Shown here: positions 9,159-16,475 of the stretch, piece after piece | Layout: each line of letters opens with the position of its first letter | Position numbering within the stretch: position 1 is the stretch's first letter | Assembly: GCA_005888325.1 (NCBI GenBank) | Contig: VAWU01000070.1 | Location: 1-39,053 of the forward strand | Direction: 5' to 3' | DNA: 39,053 nt | Source of the DNA: Actinomycetota bacterium | Lineage (GTDB): Bacteria > Actinomycetota > Acidimicrobiia > Acidimicrobiales > AC-14 | The notes under the pieces: model-generated | Database searches by the model: none | Told to the model about the DNA's origin: nothing | What the model saw: only the letters and a program-made list of their open reading frames with translations | Position numbers and translations under genes: made by a program

Positions 9159-9570
9159 TCATGTCGGTGAACTCGTTGGGGTTGTAGATGTCCTCCTCCC
9201 AAGACCACTGGTTGTCACCGGCGTACTTGAGGAGGGTCCAGTTCGGGGCTTCGTGCACGGAGCCGTCGCCGGGGTCGCGCATTCGGTTCTGGATGCAGCA
9301 CACGACCCAGCCCTTGTCCTCGTCGATGACGTACCACTCGCAGGGGAACTCGGTCATCTCGTCGTTGATCGGCTGCTTCATCGTGGTGGAGATCCACTCG
9401 AAGATCGCCTCCCGGCCGTGCATCTCACCGAAGTGGTGCTCGATGTACGTGGCGTCCTCGGTGAACAGGTCGGCCCACGCCCGCCAGTCGTTGGCGGTGC
9501 CCGCCTGCTTGGCCACCGCCCGGTAGTGCTCGAAGGCCCGGTCGATCTCGTCGCGGGTGAACGTGCTCAT
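9124..9570 (-). CDS. SnoaL-like / NTF2-fold protein
   Basis: A 148-residue single-domain protein of the SnoaL/NTF2 cone-shaped fold: an N-terminal helix (FTRDEIDRAFEHYRAVAKQ), then WADLFTEDATYIEHHFGEMHGREAIFEWI, typical of this fold, and a C-terminal beta-sheet with WTLLKYAGDNQWSWEEDIYNPNEF. Family members include ketosteroid isomerases, polyketide cyclases and hydratases, so a role on a keto-steroid or dienoyl intermediate is possible but not shown. Acidic residues in the pocket region (Asp and Glu of TEDATYIEHH) are present. The ATG at 9570 fits the family. It is divergent from the ligase-like gene at 9656, with a KstR-like operator in between, which suggests it belongs to the sterol regulon. 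Confidence 0.8.
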   Translation of the reverse strand: MSTFTRDEIDRAFEHYRAVAKQAGTANDWRAWADLFTEDATYIEHHFGEMHGREAIFEWISTTMKQPINDEMTEFPCEWYVIDEDKGWVVCCIQNRMRDPGDGSVHEAPNWTLLKYAGDNQWSWEEDIYNPNEFTDMIKGWMLAKKDA

Positions 9571-9609
9571 GGGTGCCCCCTGGTCGAAGCCGGCGCGCTG
9601 AAGCGTGTC

Positions 9610-9623
9610 TAGAACCTGTTTCA
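9610..9623. promoter_or_regulatory. KstR-like operator between divergent genes
   Basis: TAGAACCTGTTTCA matches the full mycobacterial KstR pattern TNNAACNNGTTNNA. It lies between the SnoaL-like gene (start 9570, minus) and the AMP-binding-domain gene (start 9656, plus), so it could control both directions. The left half, TAGAAC, is identical to the consensus half-site derived from the other sites in this window. Confidence 0.65.
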
Positions 9624-9655
9624 CTTTTTCGGTCGCCCGATGATACGCTGCCGCG

Positions 9656-10447
9656 GTGGCGAGCATCGCCGACCTGGTGTCGATCCATGCGCAGGACCGG
9701 CCCGGCGCCGTCGCGGTGAAGGTCCTCCACGGCGAGCAGCTCACCTACGGCGGTCTCGATCGCCGCAGCAACCGCCTCGCCCGCGCCCTCGTCGACCTCG
9801 GCGTGGCCCCGGGCGACGAGGTCGCCGTCGTCTGCTGCGACGCCCACGCGCCCGACCTGCTCGTTGCGCACCTCGCGGCCGGCAAGGCCGGCGCGACGAC
9901 CATCGTGCTGCCCCCCGACCGGGCCGCGGCCGCGGGCCCGTCGGTCGTGCTGGCCTGCGCGGAGGGGGTGACCGCATGCCACGCCGCGGGCGTGCGTGCG
10001 ACGATCGTCGGCGACGGCCCCGGGGTCGTGTGGTGGAAGGCGCTCGAGTTGCGACAGTCGGCGGCGCGGTTCGTGTCCCCTGCGCGCGCCGCCGGCGCAC
10101 CGCTGTCCGTCGAACCGACATCGCTGCCTGTCTCGCTGGAGAACCCGGGCCTGCTCCATGCCGTGCCGCTCTCGACGCGGCTCGGCCTGCACCACGTCGC
10201 GCTGGCCGCGCTGGCGGCGGGCGTCCCCCAGATCGTGCAGGCGCCGTTCGACCCGACCACGTTCTCCCGCCTGCTCGCGGCCGCGCCCACCGCGTGCCTA
10301 CTCCCCTTCCAGGTCGCGCTGCTTCCCGCCGGCTCGCACTGGGTGACCTCCCCGCCGGGCCTGTCCTGGCGCCATCCCGTCACCGTCGACGTCGACGCCG
10401 AGGGTGGCTTCGGGGTCGGGCTCGCGGCCGCCGCGCTGATCGCGTGA
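9656..10447 (+). CDS. Truncated acyl-CoA ligase-like protein without ATP-binding motifs
   Basis: A 263-residue protein resembling only the N-terminal part of AMP-forming acyl-CoA ligases: LTYGGLDRRSNRLARALVDLGVAPGDEVAVVCCDAHAPDLLVAHLAAGKAG is typical of the first 70 residues of that family. The later segment PGLLHAVPLSTRLGLHHVALAALAAGVPQIVQAPFDPTTFSRLLA resembles the middle region. The phosphate-binding loop (YTSGTTGxPKG), the adenine-binding motif and the whole C-terminal domain are missing, so ligase activity is unlikely. The frame is intact, starts with GTG and is coupled to the next gene by a GTGA overlap, arguing for a maintained gene rather than decay. It could bind an acyl chain or CoA ester, or serve as a scaffold for the thiolase/DUF35 pair downstream. 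I do not know a characterised homologue. Confidence 0.75.
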   Translation: MASIADLVSIHAQDRPGAVAVKVLHGEQLTYGGLDRRSNRLARALVDLGVAPGDEVAVVCCDAHAPDLLVAHLAAGKAGATTIVLPPDRAAAAGPSVVLACAEGVTACHAAGVRATIVGDGPGVVWWKALELRQSAARFVSPARAAGAPLSVEPTSLPVSLENPGLLHAVPLSTRLGLHHVALAALAAGVPQIVQAPFDPTTFSRLLAAAPTACLLPFQVALLPAGSHWVTSPPGLSWRHPVTVDVDAEGGFGVGLAAAALIA

Positions 10448-10845
10448 GCGCGCGCATTCCCCTCGTCGACTACCTGGTGATCGACGGCGGTGAGCCGTAC
10501 CTGCAGTCCCACGAGTGCACCGGGTGCGGCGCGCTCTACTTCGACCGACGCAACGCGTGCGCCAAGTGCGGCGGGCGCGAGTTCGGTGTGCGTCGCCTCG
10601 CCGGCGAGGGCACGCTGCGGTCGTTCACGATCGTGCACCGGGCCGCGCCGGGCGTCCCTGTCCCCTACGTGTCGGCGCTCGTCGACCTCGCGGGCGGGGG
10701 GGTCGTGCAGTCCAACCTGGTCGGCGTGCAGCCCGACCCGGCCGGCGTGAAGCTCGGCATGCCCGTGCGGCTCACCACGTTCGCGGCCGGCACCGACGAC
10801 GAGGGCACCGAAGCCGTCGCCTTCGGCTTCGAGCCCGCTTCCTGA
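10444..10845 (+). CDS. DUF35 OB-fold protein with zinc ribbon, thiolase partner
   Basis: A 133-residue protein with an N-terminal rubredoxin-like zinc ribbon (Cys25, Cys28, Cys39, Cys42) followed by an OB-fold (GEGTLRSFTIVHRAAPG, PYVSALVDLAGGGVVQSNLVG, GMPVRLTTF). DUF35 proteins bind CoA esters and form complexes with thiolase-like enzymes; in cholesterol catabolism the DUF35 domain of ChsH2 docks onto the Ltp2 aldolase. The GTG start overlaps the stop of the truncated ligase-like gene (GTGA), and the thiolase gene begins eleven bases downstream behind a strong ribosome-binding site. The three genes therefore form one operon, and this protein most likely partners the thiolase at 10857. Confidence 0.88.
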   Translation: MSARIPLVDYLVIDGGEPYLQSHECTGCGALYFDRRNACAKCGGREFGVRRLAGEGTLRSFTIVHRAAPGVPVPYVSALVDLAGGGVVQSNLVGVQPDPAGVKLGMPVRLTTFAAGTDDEGTEAVAFGFEPAS

Positions 10846-10856
10846 GGAGGACCATC

Positions 10857-12053
10857 ATGTCCGACGCCGTCTGGATCCTGGGCGCCTCGATGACGAAGTT
10901 CATGCGCTATCGCGACAAGGACTCGATCGACCTCGCCTCCGAAGCCGCGCTCGCCGCGCTCGATGACGGCGACGTCTCCATCTTCGACATGGGCATCCTG
11001 GCCGTGGGCTCGCTGTTCGAGGCGAACGCCATGCTCGGCCAGCGGCTGCAGAAGCAGATCGGCCAGACTGGGATCCCCGTGTACAACGTCGCCAACGCGT
11101 GCGCCACGGGGGCGACCGCGGTGCGCACCGTGTTGATGGCCATCAAGGCGGGCGAGGCCGACATGGGCCTCGCGGTCGGCGTGGAGAAGATGGGCAAGGC
11201 CGGGCTGCTCGGCGGTGCGGGACGCTCCGGCCGGGACCGCGACGTGTACGAGCGGTCGGGCCGGTACGGGTCGGTGATGTCGGTGGAAGGTGTGCTGGGC
11301 ACGGGCACGATGCCGGGCGTCTTCGCGCAAGCGGGCATGGACTACGCGCGACAGCACGACGGCGTCGGCCCGAAGCAGTTCGCGGCGGTGGCCGAGAAGA
11401 ACCACGCGCACTCCACGCTCAACCCCCTCGCCCAGTACCAGTCCGCGTTCTCGCTCGATCAGGTGCTGGACGCGCCGATGGTGTCGTACCCGAACACCGT
11501 CCTCATGTGCTGCCCCACCGGCGACGGCGCCGCCGCGGCCGTGCTCGTGTCGGACGAGAAGCTGCGCACGCTCGGCCCCGAGCAGCAGCGGCGGGCGGTC
11601 AAGATCTCGGCCTCGGTGATGGCCACCGACCCCTGGGTCGAGTTCGGTCAGGTGCAGCCCGACGTCAACACGGTCACGCGCAACGCGGCCGACCAGGCCT
11701 ACGAGCAGGCGGGCATCGGGCCGGACGAGCTCGACCTGGTCGAGCTGCACGACTGCTTCGCCACCGCCGAGCTGCTGCACTACGACAACCTGCGGCTGTG
11801 CGAGCCGGGCGGGGCGGGCGACTTCATCGACTCGGGCGCGCCGCGCCGCGACGGGCGCACGCCCGTCAACGTGTCGGGCGGCCTCATCTCCAAGGGCCAC
11901 CCCCTGGGCGCCACCGGCGTCGCCAACCTCTACGAGGTGGCCACCCACCTCCGGGGAGAGGCGGGGGCCCGGCAGGTCGAGGGCGCGCGGGTCGGGCTCA
12001 CCCACGTCGTGGGGCTCGGAACCGCCGCCGCGGTGCACATCCTCGAGAAGTAG
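10857..12053 (+). CDS. SCP2-type thiolase
   Basis: A 398-residue thiolase-superfamily enzyme of the SCP2/non-specific-lipid-transfer type. The nucleophile is present: NVANACATGATA with Cys82. The histidine motif GHPLGATG follows VNVSGGLISK, and an internal HDCFATAELLHYDNL matches the SCP2-thiolase pattern. Unlike the other thiolase-like proteins in the window (except FadA5), it keeps the reactive Cys, so true thiolytic cleavage of a 3-ketoacyl-CoA (sterol side chain) is plausible. The ATG at 10857 is preceded by GAGGAGG. It forms an operon with the DUF35 gene upstream and ends just before a palindromic element. The closest known relatives are Ltp1/SCP-x-type thiolases; the exact substrate is unknown. 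Confidence 0.88.
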   Translation: MSDAVWILGASMTKFMRYRDKDSIDLASEAALAALDDGDVSIFDMGILAVGSLFEANAMLGQRLQKQIGQTGIPVYNVANACATGATAVRTVLMAIKAGEADMGLAVGVEKMGKAGLLGGAGRSGRDRDVYERSGRYGSVMSVEGVLGTGTMPGVFAQAGMDYARQHDGVGPKQFAAVAEKNHAHSTLNPLAQYQSAFSLDQVLDAPMVSYPNTVLMCCPTGDGAAAAVLVSDEKLRTLGPEQQRRAVKISASVMATDPWVEFGQVQPDVNTVTRNAADQAYEQAGIGPDELDLVELHDCFATAELLHYDNLRLCEPGGAGDFIDSGAPRRDGRTPVNVSGGLISKGHPLGATGVANLYEVATHLRGEAGARQVEGARVGLTHVVGLGTAAAVHILEK

Positions 12054-12068
12054 GCCCCGTTCTCGGCG

Positions 12069-12115
12069 TTCTTGTCGGAGTCAGCTGTCCTGAGGACGGC
12101 CCCGTACGACAAGAA
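12069..12115. terminator. Imperfect palindrome between convergent genes, likely two-way terminator (copy 1)
   Basis: Outer arms TTCTTGTCG (12,069-12,077) and CGACAAGAA (12,107-12,115) are exact complements. The centre GTCC-TGA-GGAC (12,087-12,097) forms a second hairpin. The intervening parts pair poorly. By my count 40 of 49 bases match the element at 26,556-26,604 without gaps. It sits between the stop of the thiolase gene and the stop of ltp3, so it could end transcription from both sides. Confidence 0.6.
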
Positions 12116-12130
12116 GGACTGAAGGCAGCG

Positions 12131-13288
12131 TCAGGGCTTGGCCCGGCCCACGATCCACATGGAGAAGAACTGCGAGCCCCCGCCGTAGGCGTGGCCGAGC
12201 GCGGTGCGGGCCCCGTCGACCTGGTGCTCGCCTGCCATCCCCCGCACCTGCAGCGCCGCCTCGGCAAAGCGGATCATGCCGGACGCGCCGATGGGGTTGG
12301 ACGAGAGCACACCCCCCGAGCAGTTGACCGGAAGGTCGCCGGTGAACGAGGTGCTGCCGTCGTCGGTCATCTTCCAACCCTCGCCGTCGGGCGCGAAGCC
12401 GAGGTTCTCCATCCACATCGGCTCGTACCAGCTGAACGGCACGTAGATCTCGGCCGCGTCGATCTGGCGGCGCGGATCGGAGATGCCGGCCTGCGCGTAG
12501 AGGTCGGCCACGCAGTCCTTGCCCGCCTGAGGGTTCACCGCGTCGCGGCCGGCGAACATCGTGGGCTCGCTGCGCATGGCCGTGCCGTGCACCCATGCGG
12601 GCGCGGCGGCGCGGTCGCCGCCGGCCTCGTTGGTGAGCACCATCGCGCACGCGCCGTCGGACGACGGGCAGGTCTCCAGGTAGCGAATCGGGTCCCAGAG
12701 CATCGGTGACTCCGCCACCTTCTCGAAGCTGATGTCGGTGATGTGGAGGTGGGCGAGCGGGTTGCGCAGCGCGTTCTCGCGGTCCTTCACGCCGACGAGG
12801 ATGCCGATGTGGTCGGGCGCGCCGGACCGGCGGATGTAGGCGCGGATCAGCGGGGCGAAGTAGCCGCCCGCGCCGGCGAGCGTCGGTGGTGCGAACGGCA
12901 GCGGTCGCGACAGCGCCCACATGGCGTCGGACTCCGACTGCTTCTCGAACGCGACCGTGAGCACGCGCTCGTGGACGTTGCCCTGCACCAGGCTGGCGGC
13001 GGCGAGTGCGGTCGAGCCGCCGACACTTCCCGCCGTGTGCACGCGGAACATGGGCTTGCCCGCGCACCCGAGCGCGTCGGCGAGATAGAGCTCGGGCATC
13101 ATCACGCCCTCGAACATGTCGGGCGCCTTGCCGATGACGACTGCGTCGATGTCGCGCCACGTCATCTCCGCGTCGTCCAGCGCGCGCAGCGCCGCCTCGC
13201 GGCACAGGCCCGCGATGGACACGTCGTTGCGCGCCGACGTGTACTTCGTCTGGCCCACGCCGACGACCGCGCAGAGCTCGCCGCTCAC
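12131..13288 (-). CDS. ltp3: Ltp3-like thiolase-fold lyase
   Basis: A 385-residue thiolase-superfamily protein that I recognise as the Ltp3 (Rv3523) type: GVGQTKYTSARNDVSIAGL, VVIGKAPDMFEGVMMPELYLADALG, HTAGSVGGSTALAAASLVQG, EKQSESDAMWALSRPLPF, GHAYGGGSQFFSMWIVG. At the thiolase nucleophile position the sequence is GSVGGS, with no Cys, so it probably does not do thiolysis; retro-aldol cleavage, as by Ltp2, is the likely chemistry. Ltp3 and Ltp4 are required for degradation of C24-branched sterol side chains in Rhodococcus. GTG at 13288 overlaps the ltp4 stop by four bases. It is the last gene of the operon DUF35-DUF35-ltp4-ltp3 and probably forms a complex with its partners. Confidence 0.9.
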   Translation of the reverse strand: MSGELCAVVGVGQTKYTSARNDVSIAGLCREAALRALDDAEMTWRDIDAVVIGKAPDMFEGVMMPELYLADALGCAGKPMFRVHTAGSVGGSTALAAASLVQGNVHERVLTVAFEKQSESDAMWALSRPLPFAPPTLAGAGGYFAPLIRAYIRRSGAPDHIGILVGVKDRENALRNPLAHLHITDISFEKVAESPMLWDPIRYLETCPSSDGACAMVLTNEAGGDRAAAPAWVHGTAMRSEPTMFAGRDAVNPQAGKDCVADLYAQAGISDPRRQIDAAEIYVPFSWYEPMWMENLGFAPDGEGWKMTDDGSTSFTGDLPVNCSGGVLSSNPIGASGMIRFAEAALQVRGMAGEHQVDGARTALGHAYGGGSQFFSMWIVGRAKP

Positions 13289-14343
13289 GCCGCAACGCCC
13301 CCGTCGAGCACGCACACCAGGTTCTGCTGGAGGCAGGGGCCCGAGGTCGCGTGCGCGACCGCCCGGCCCGCCCGGCCGTCGATGACGCGTTCCGCGGCTT
13401 CGCCGACTCTGGTGAGGCCCGCCGCCATCATCACGTTGGCGGACAGCGCCCCGCCCGACGGGTTGACGTCGACCCCGTCGCCCAGACCCAGCGCCTCGCG
13501 CAGGATCGGCTCCTGATGGCTGAAGGGTGCGTGGAGCTCGGCGACGTCGATCGCGCCGTCGACGCCCGCCCGCTCGGCGGCCAGGCGCGTCGACGCCGAC
13601 GTGGCGAGATCGCGAACCCCGAGGCTGTGCGCCTCGATGCGGTGGTCGATGCCCCGGATCCACGCGGGCCGCTCACACACCCTTCGCGCCAGGTCGCCTG
13701 CAGCCAGCACCACCGCGGCGGCGCCGTCGGAGATCGGCGGACAGTCGTGCCGGCGCAGGGGCGACACGAGGTACGGCTCGCGCATGAGGTCGCTCACCGC
13801 GTGGTCGCCCTTCACCTGCGCCATGGGGTTGGCCATCGCCGCCTTCCGACTGCGGGCCGCCACCCCGGCCATCTCCTCCTCGGTGTGGCCCGCGTCGAGC
13901 CATGCCCGCGCCTGCAGCGCGGCGATGCTCACCGCATCGGGCCACAGCGGCGCCACGTAGTACGGGTCGAGCTGCAGCACGAGCACGTCGGGCAGGTCGC
14001 CGAGCGACGACTTGCCGAACGCGTAGACCAGGGCGGAGTCGATGTCGCCGTGCTGCAGCCGCACCCACGCCTCGTACATCGCCCAGGCGCCGTCCATCTC
14101 GACGTGCGACTCACGGATGGGAGGCCACGCCCCCACGGCGTCGAGACCGGACACGAAGGCGAACGGCGCACCCGCGAGGTAGTCGCAGCTCCCCGACATG
14201 GTGAAGCCGATCTCCTTGCGGCCGATGCCCGAGCGCTCGATGGCCTCGTGCACGACCGGCATGAGGATCTCGACCTCGTTGCGGGTGTCCTCGGCGCGCA
14301 CGCTGGCCGACTGGGCGAAGGAGACGACGGCGACCTCGCGCAT
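13285..14343 (-). CDS. ltp4: Ltp4-like thiolase-fold protein
   Basis: A 352-residue thiolase-superfamily protein of the Ltp4 (Rv3522) type: EVAVVSFAQSASVR, IGFTMSGSCDYLAGAPFAFV, LDAVGAWPPIRESHVEMDGAWAMYEAWVRL, LVYAFGKSSLGDLP, LQLDPYYVAPLW. The nucleophile region (ESHVEMDGAWA) lacks the thiolase Cys, and the C-terminal motif is PSGGALSANVMMAAGL instead of GHPxGATG, so it is either catalytic in a non-thiolase way or a structural partner of Ltp3. The ATG at 14343 overlaps the upstream stop by one base (TGATG); a GTG at 14346 would give a four-base overlap and one extra residue. The operon arrangement mirrors the Rv3521-Rv3523 cluster in mycobacteria. Confidence 0.88.
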   Translation of the reverse strand: MREVAVVSFAQSASVRAEDTRNEVEILMPVVHEAIERSGIGRKEIGFTMSGSCDYLAGAPFAFVSGLDAVGAWPPIRESHVEMDGAWAMYEAWVRLQHGDIDSALVYAFGKSSLGDLPDVLVLQLDPYYVAPLWPDAVSIAALQARAWLDAGHTEEEMAGVAARSRKAAMANPMAQVKGDHAVSDLMREPYLVSPLRRHDCPPISDGAAAVVLAAGDLARRVCERPAWIRGIDHRIEAHSLGVRDLATSASTRLAAERAGVDGAIDVAELHAPFSHQEPILREALGLGDGVDVNPSGGALSANVMMAAGLTRVGEAAERVIDGRAGRAVAHATSGPCLQQNLVCVLDGGVAA

Positions 14344-14843
14344 CACACGTACTCCCGGTAGCTGTCGAACGGCGCGTCGGGCTCACCCGTCGGCCGGAAG
14401 TGCAGGATGCTCTCGAGCGTGGGCTTGCGGTCGGCCGGGTCGCACCAGACGGCTTCGACGCGCATGCCCATGTGCACGTCGGTCGCGGCGACCTCCTGGA
14501 TGAGATGCATCAAACCGATGTCGGCCCCGTCGAGGAGGATGGTGGCCGACACGTAGGGGATCTCGATCTTCTGTCCGTAGAAGGGGACGTTCACGACGCA
14601 GAAGGTCGTCACCGTTCCCTTGTCGCCGAGCTGCACCTCCTCGTCGGTGGCGACGCCGCACGCCGCGCACGCGCCGCGCGGTGGCACGTACACCTTCCGA
14701 CAGCTCGGGCAGCGCTGGCCCAGGATCTTCCCCTGCTCGATGCCGCGCAGGAAACGCGACGCCGCCCGTCCCGGCATGAAGCGGTAGACGAGCTTGATGG
14801 GCGTGTCGATGATCTCCACCGGGCCGGGGGTGTCGTCGCTCAT
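14343..14843 (-). CDS. DUF35 OB-fold protein with zinc ribbon (Ltp3/Ltp4 partner)
   Basis: A 166-residue DUF35 protein. After an N-terminal helix (LVYRFMPGRAASRFLRGIEQGKI) come a zinc ribbon (Cys45, Cys48, Cys59, Cys62) and an OB-fold (GDKGTVTTFCVVNVPFYGQ, IPYVSATILLDGADIGLMHLIQEV, GMRVEAVW). The segment before the ribbon matches the helix that, in other DUF35 proteins, packs on the thiolase partner. The ATG overlaps the stop of the preceding DUF35 gene (ATGA) and the stop overlaps ltp4, so all four products are made in a coupled way and probably assemble together. In mycobacteria the equivalent gene (Rv3521) is longer and, as I recall, may unite both DUF35 halves. Confidence 0.88.
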   Translation of the reverse strand: MSDDTPGPVEIIDTPIKLVYRFMPGRAASRFLRGIEQGKILGQRCPSCRKVYVPPRGACAACGVATDEEVQLGDKGTVTTFCVVNVPFYGQKIEIPYVSATILLDGADIGLMHLIQEVAATDVHMGMRVEAVWCDPADRKPTLESILHFRPTGEPDAPFDSYREYV

Positions 14844-15289
14844 GTCTCCGGCTCGAAGCACTCGATGTCGGTGATGTGGCCCTTGCGCTCGTCCCGCCAG
14901 CGCACCCGCACGCGCATGCCCGTGGCCATGCGCCCTTCGTCGCCGGCGTCGACCATGTGCAGAAGCCCCGTGTCGGCGCCGTCGAGGCGGACGAGCGCCC
15001 ACGCGAACGGATGGTCGATGAGGTGCTTGGCGCGCGGCGAGGTGACCCAGGCCCAGGTGGTGACCACGCCGGCCGTGCCCACCTCGACGAACTCCGTGAG
15101 CGCATCGCCGGTCTCGGGGTCGTACTCGGTCGGCGGCACGAGCACCCGGCCGTCGGTCGCACGGATGCCCTCGATCCGTCGCTCCCGCAGCCCGGTGAGG
15201 AACCGGCTGATCACCGGGCCGACGGAACGGGAGTAGGGGTACTCGAGGATGTTCGGCGCGGAGAGGACCGCTTCGGCTGTGTCTGCCAT
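14840..15289 (-). CDS. DUF35 OB-fold protein lacking the zinc ribbon cysteines
   Basis: A 149-residue DUF35-type protein. It has the usual entry helix (PVISRFLTGLRERRIEGIR) and OB-fold strands (TAGVVTTWAWVTSP, HPFAWALVRLDGADTGLLHMVDAG, GMRVRVRWRDERKGHITDIECFEP). The region where the four zinc cysteines normally lie reads ATDGRVLVPPTEYDPETGDAL, without cysteines. It may therefore be a structural or regulatory partner of the zinc-bearing DUF35 next to it, giving a 2+2 complex with Ltp3 and Ltp4. It starts nine bases after the alcohol dehydrogenase stop and overlaps the next gene by four bases, so it is inside the same operon. Confidence 0.85.
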   Translation of the reverse strand: MADTAEAVLSAPNILEYPYSRSVGPVISRFLTGLRERRIEGIRATDGRVLVPPTEYDPETGDALTEFVEVGTAGVVTTWAWVTSPRAKHLIDHPFAWALVRLDGADTGLLHMVDAGDEGRMATGMRVRVRWRDERKGHITDIECFEPET

Positions 15290-15298
15290 CAGCCGTCC

Positions 15299-16375
15299 CT
15301 ACAGCTCGATGACGGTGCGGATGACTTCGCCCGCCTGCATGGCGCGGAACGCCTCGTTGATGCCGTCGAGACCGGACCGTCGGGTGATCATGCCCTCGAG
15401 ATCGAGCTGTCCACCTCGCCAGAGTCGCAACAGCCGGTGGAAGTCGGTGCGCACGTCGGCCGAGCCGTAGAGCGAGCCCTTGAAGTTCTTCTCGTTGAAG
15501 AAGAGCTCGAACGCGTTGAACTGCACGAACTGGTCCATGCGGCCGACGCCCACGACGATCACGTCGCCGCCGCGCCGCGCCGCGTCGAAGGCGGCGCGGA
15601 TCGTGACCGGGTTACCGATGGCCTCGAACGCGTAGTCGAAGCCGCCGCCACCCGTGATCTGTCCCGAGAGATCGGCGAGGTCTTCCGGCTTCACCGCGTG
15701 CGTCGCGCCGAGCTTCCTCGCCATGTCGAGCTTGCCGTCGACCAGGTCGACGGCCACGATCTCGGCCGCACCGGCGACGCGCGCGCCCTGGATCACGCTG
15801 ATGCCGACGCCCCCGCACCCGAACACGACGACCGATGAGCCGGGTCGCACCCGGGCGGTGTTGATCACCGCGCCCACGCCGGTGGTGACACCGCAGCCGA
15901 TCAACGAGGCCACGTCGAACGGGACGTCGTCGGGGACCTTGATGGCGGCCTGCGACGAGATGACGACCTCCTCGGCGAACGTCCCCGTCCCCGCGAAGGC
16001 AAACAGCGGTTGATCGCCCTGCTTGAAGTGGGGTACCGCGCCTGCCGCGAGGCCGAGCAGGCAGAGCTGGGGCTGGCCCCTCAGGCAGTCGGCGCAGCTG
16101 CCGCACGGGGGCATCCACGAGATGATGACGTGATCGCCTTCCGCCAGGCCGGTCACGCCGCCGCCCACGGCGATGATCTCGCCCGCGCCCTCGTGCCCGA
16201 GCACCGCGGGGACCGCGGTGGGGATGGTGCCGTTCATCCCCGACAGGTCGGAGTGACAGACACCCGTGGCGGCGATGCGCACCCGCACCTGGCCCGGACC
16301 GGGGCCCTCCGCCGTGATGTCGTCGCGAACATCGAGCTTCTCGTCGCCGACGGCCTGCAGGACTGCCGCTCGCAT
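15299..16375 (-). CDS. Zinc-dependent alcohol dehydrogenase (class III-like)
   Basis: A 358-residue medium-chain dehydrogenase. The catalytic zinc site is visible (Cys of GVCHSDLSGMNG; GHEGAGEI), and the structural-zinc loop CGSCADCLRGQPQLC has four cysteines. The nucleotide-binding loop is VVFGCGGVGISVIQGARVAGA. It oxidises an alcohol to an aldehyde with NAD(P) in the cytoplasm. As first gene of the operon leading to the DUF35 and ltp genes, and behind a KstR-like operator, it may oxidise the terminal hydroxyl of a sterol side chain after P450 attack, or a related alcohol. That substrate is inferred from context. ATG at 16375 is the normal start, with the next gene nine bases downstream. Confidence 0.88.
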   Translation of the reverse strand: MRAAVLQAVGDEKLDVRDDITAEGPGPGQVRVRIAATGVCHSDLSGMNGTIPTAVPAVLGHEGAGEIIAVGGGVTGLAEGDHVIISWMPPCGSCADCLRGQPQLCLLGLAAGAVPHFKQGDQPLFAFAGTGTFAEEVVISSQAAIKVPDDVPFDVASLIGCGVTTGVGAVINTARVRPGSSVVVFGCGGVGISVIQGARVAGAAEIVAVDLVDGKLDMARKLGATHAVKPEDLADLSGQITGGGGFDYAFEAIGNPVTIRAAFDAARRGGDVIVVGVGRMDQFVQFNAFELFFNEKNFKGSLYGSADVRTDFHRLLRLWRGGQLDLEGMITRRSGLDGINEAFRAMQAGEVIRTVIEL

Positions 16376-16427
16376 CGCATCGCTCCCGTGTCTCGTCCCG
16401 GTTGGGTGGCGCCCGGCGAAGCGTAAT

Positions 16428-16441
16428 CAGAACACGTTCTC
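16428..16441. promoter_or_regulatory. KstR-like operator between divergent genes
   Basis: CAGAACACGTTCTC contains the perfect inverted core AGAAC-AC-GTTCT. Only the outermost bases differ from the KstR pattern TNNAACNNGTTNNA. It lies midway between the alcohol dehydrogenase start (16375, minus) and the acyl-CoA ligase start (16476, plus), placing both operons under probable common control. Confidence 0.65.
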
Positions 16442-16475
16442 GTCGCGGTCGCAACCAGCCACTAGTGTCCGCGCC

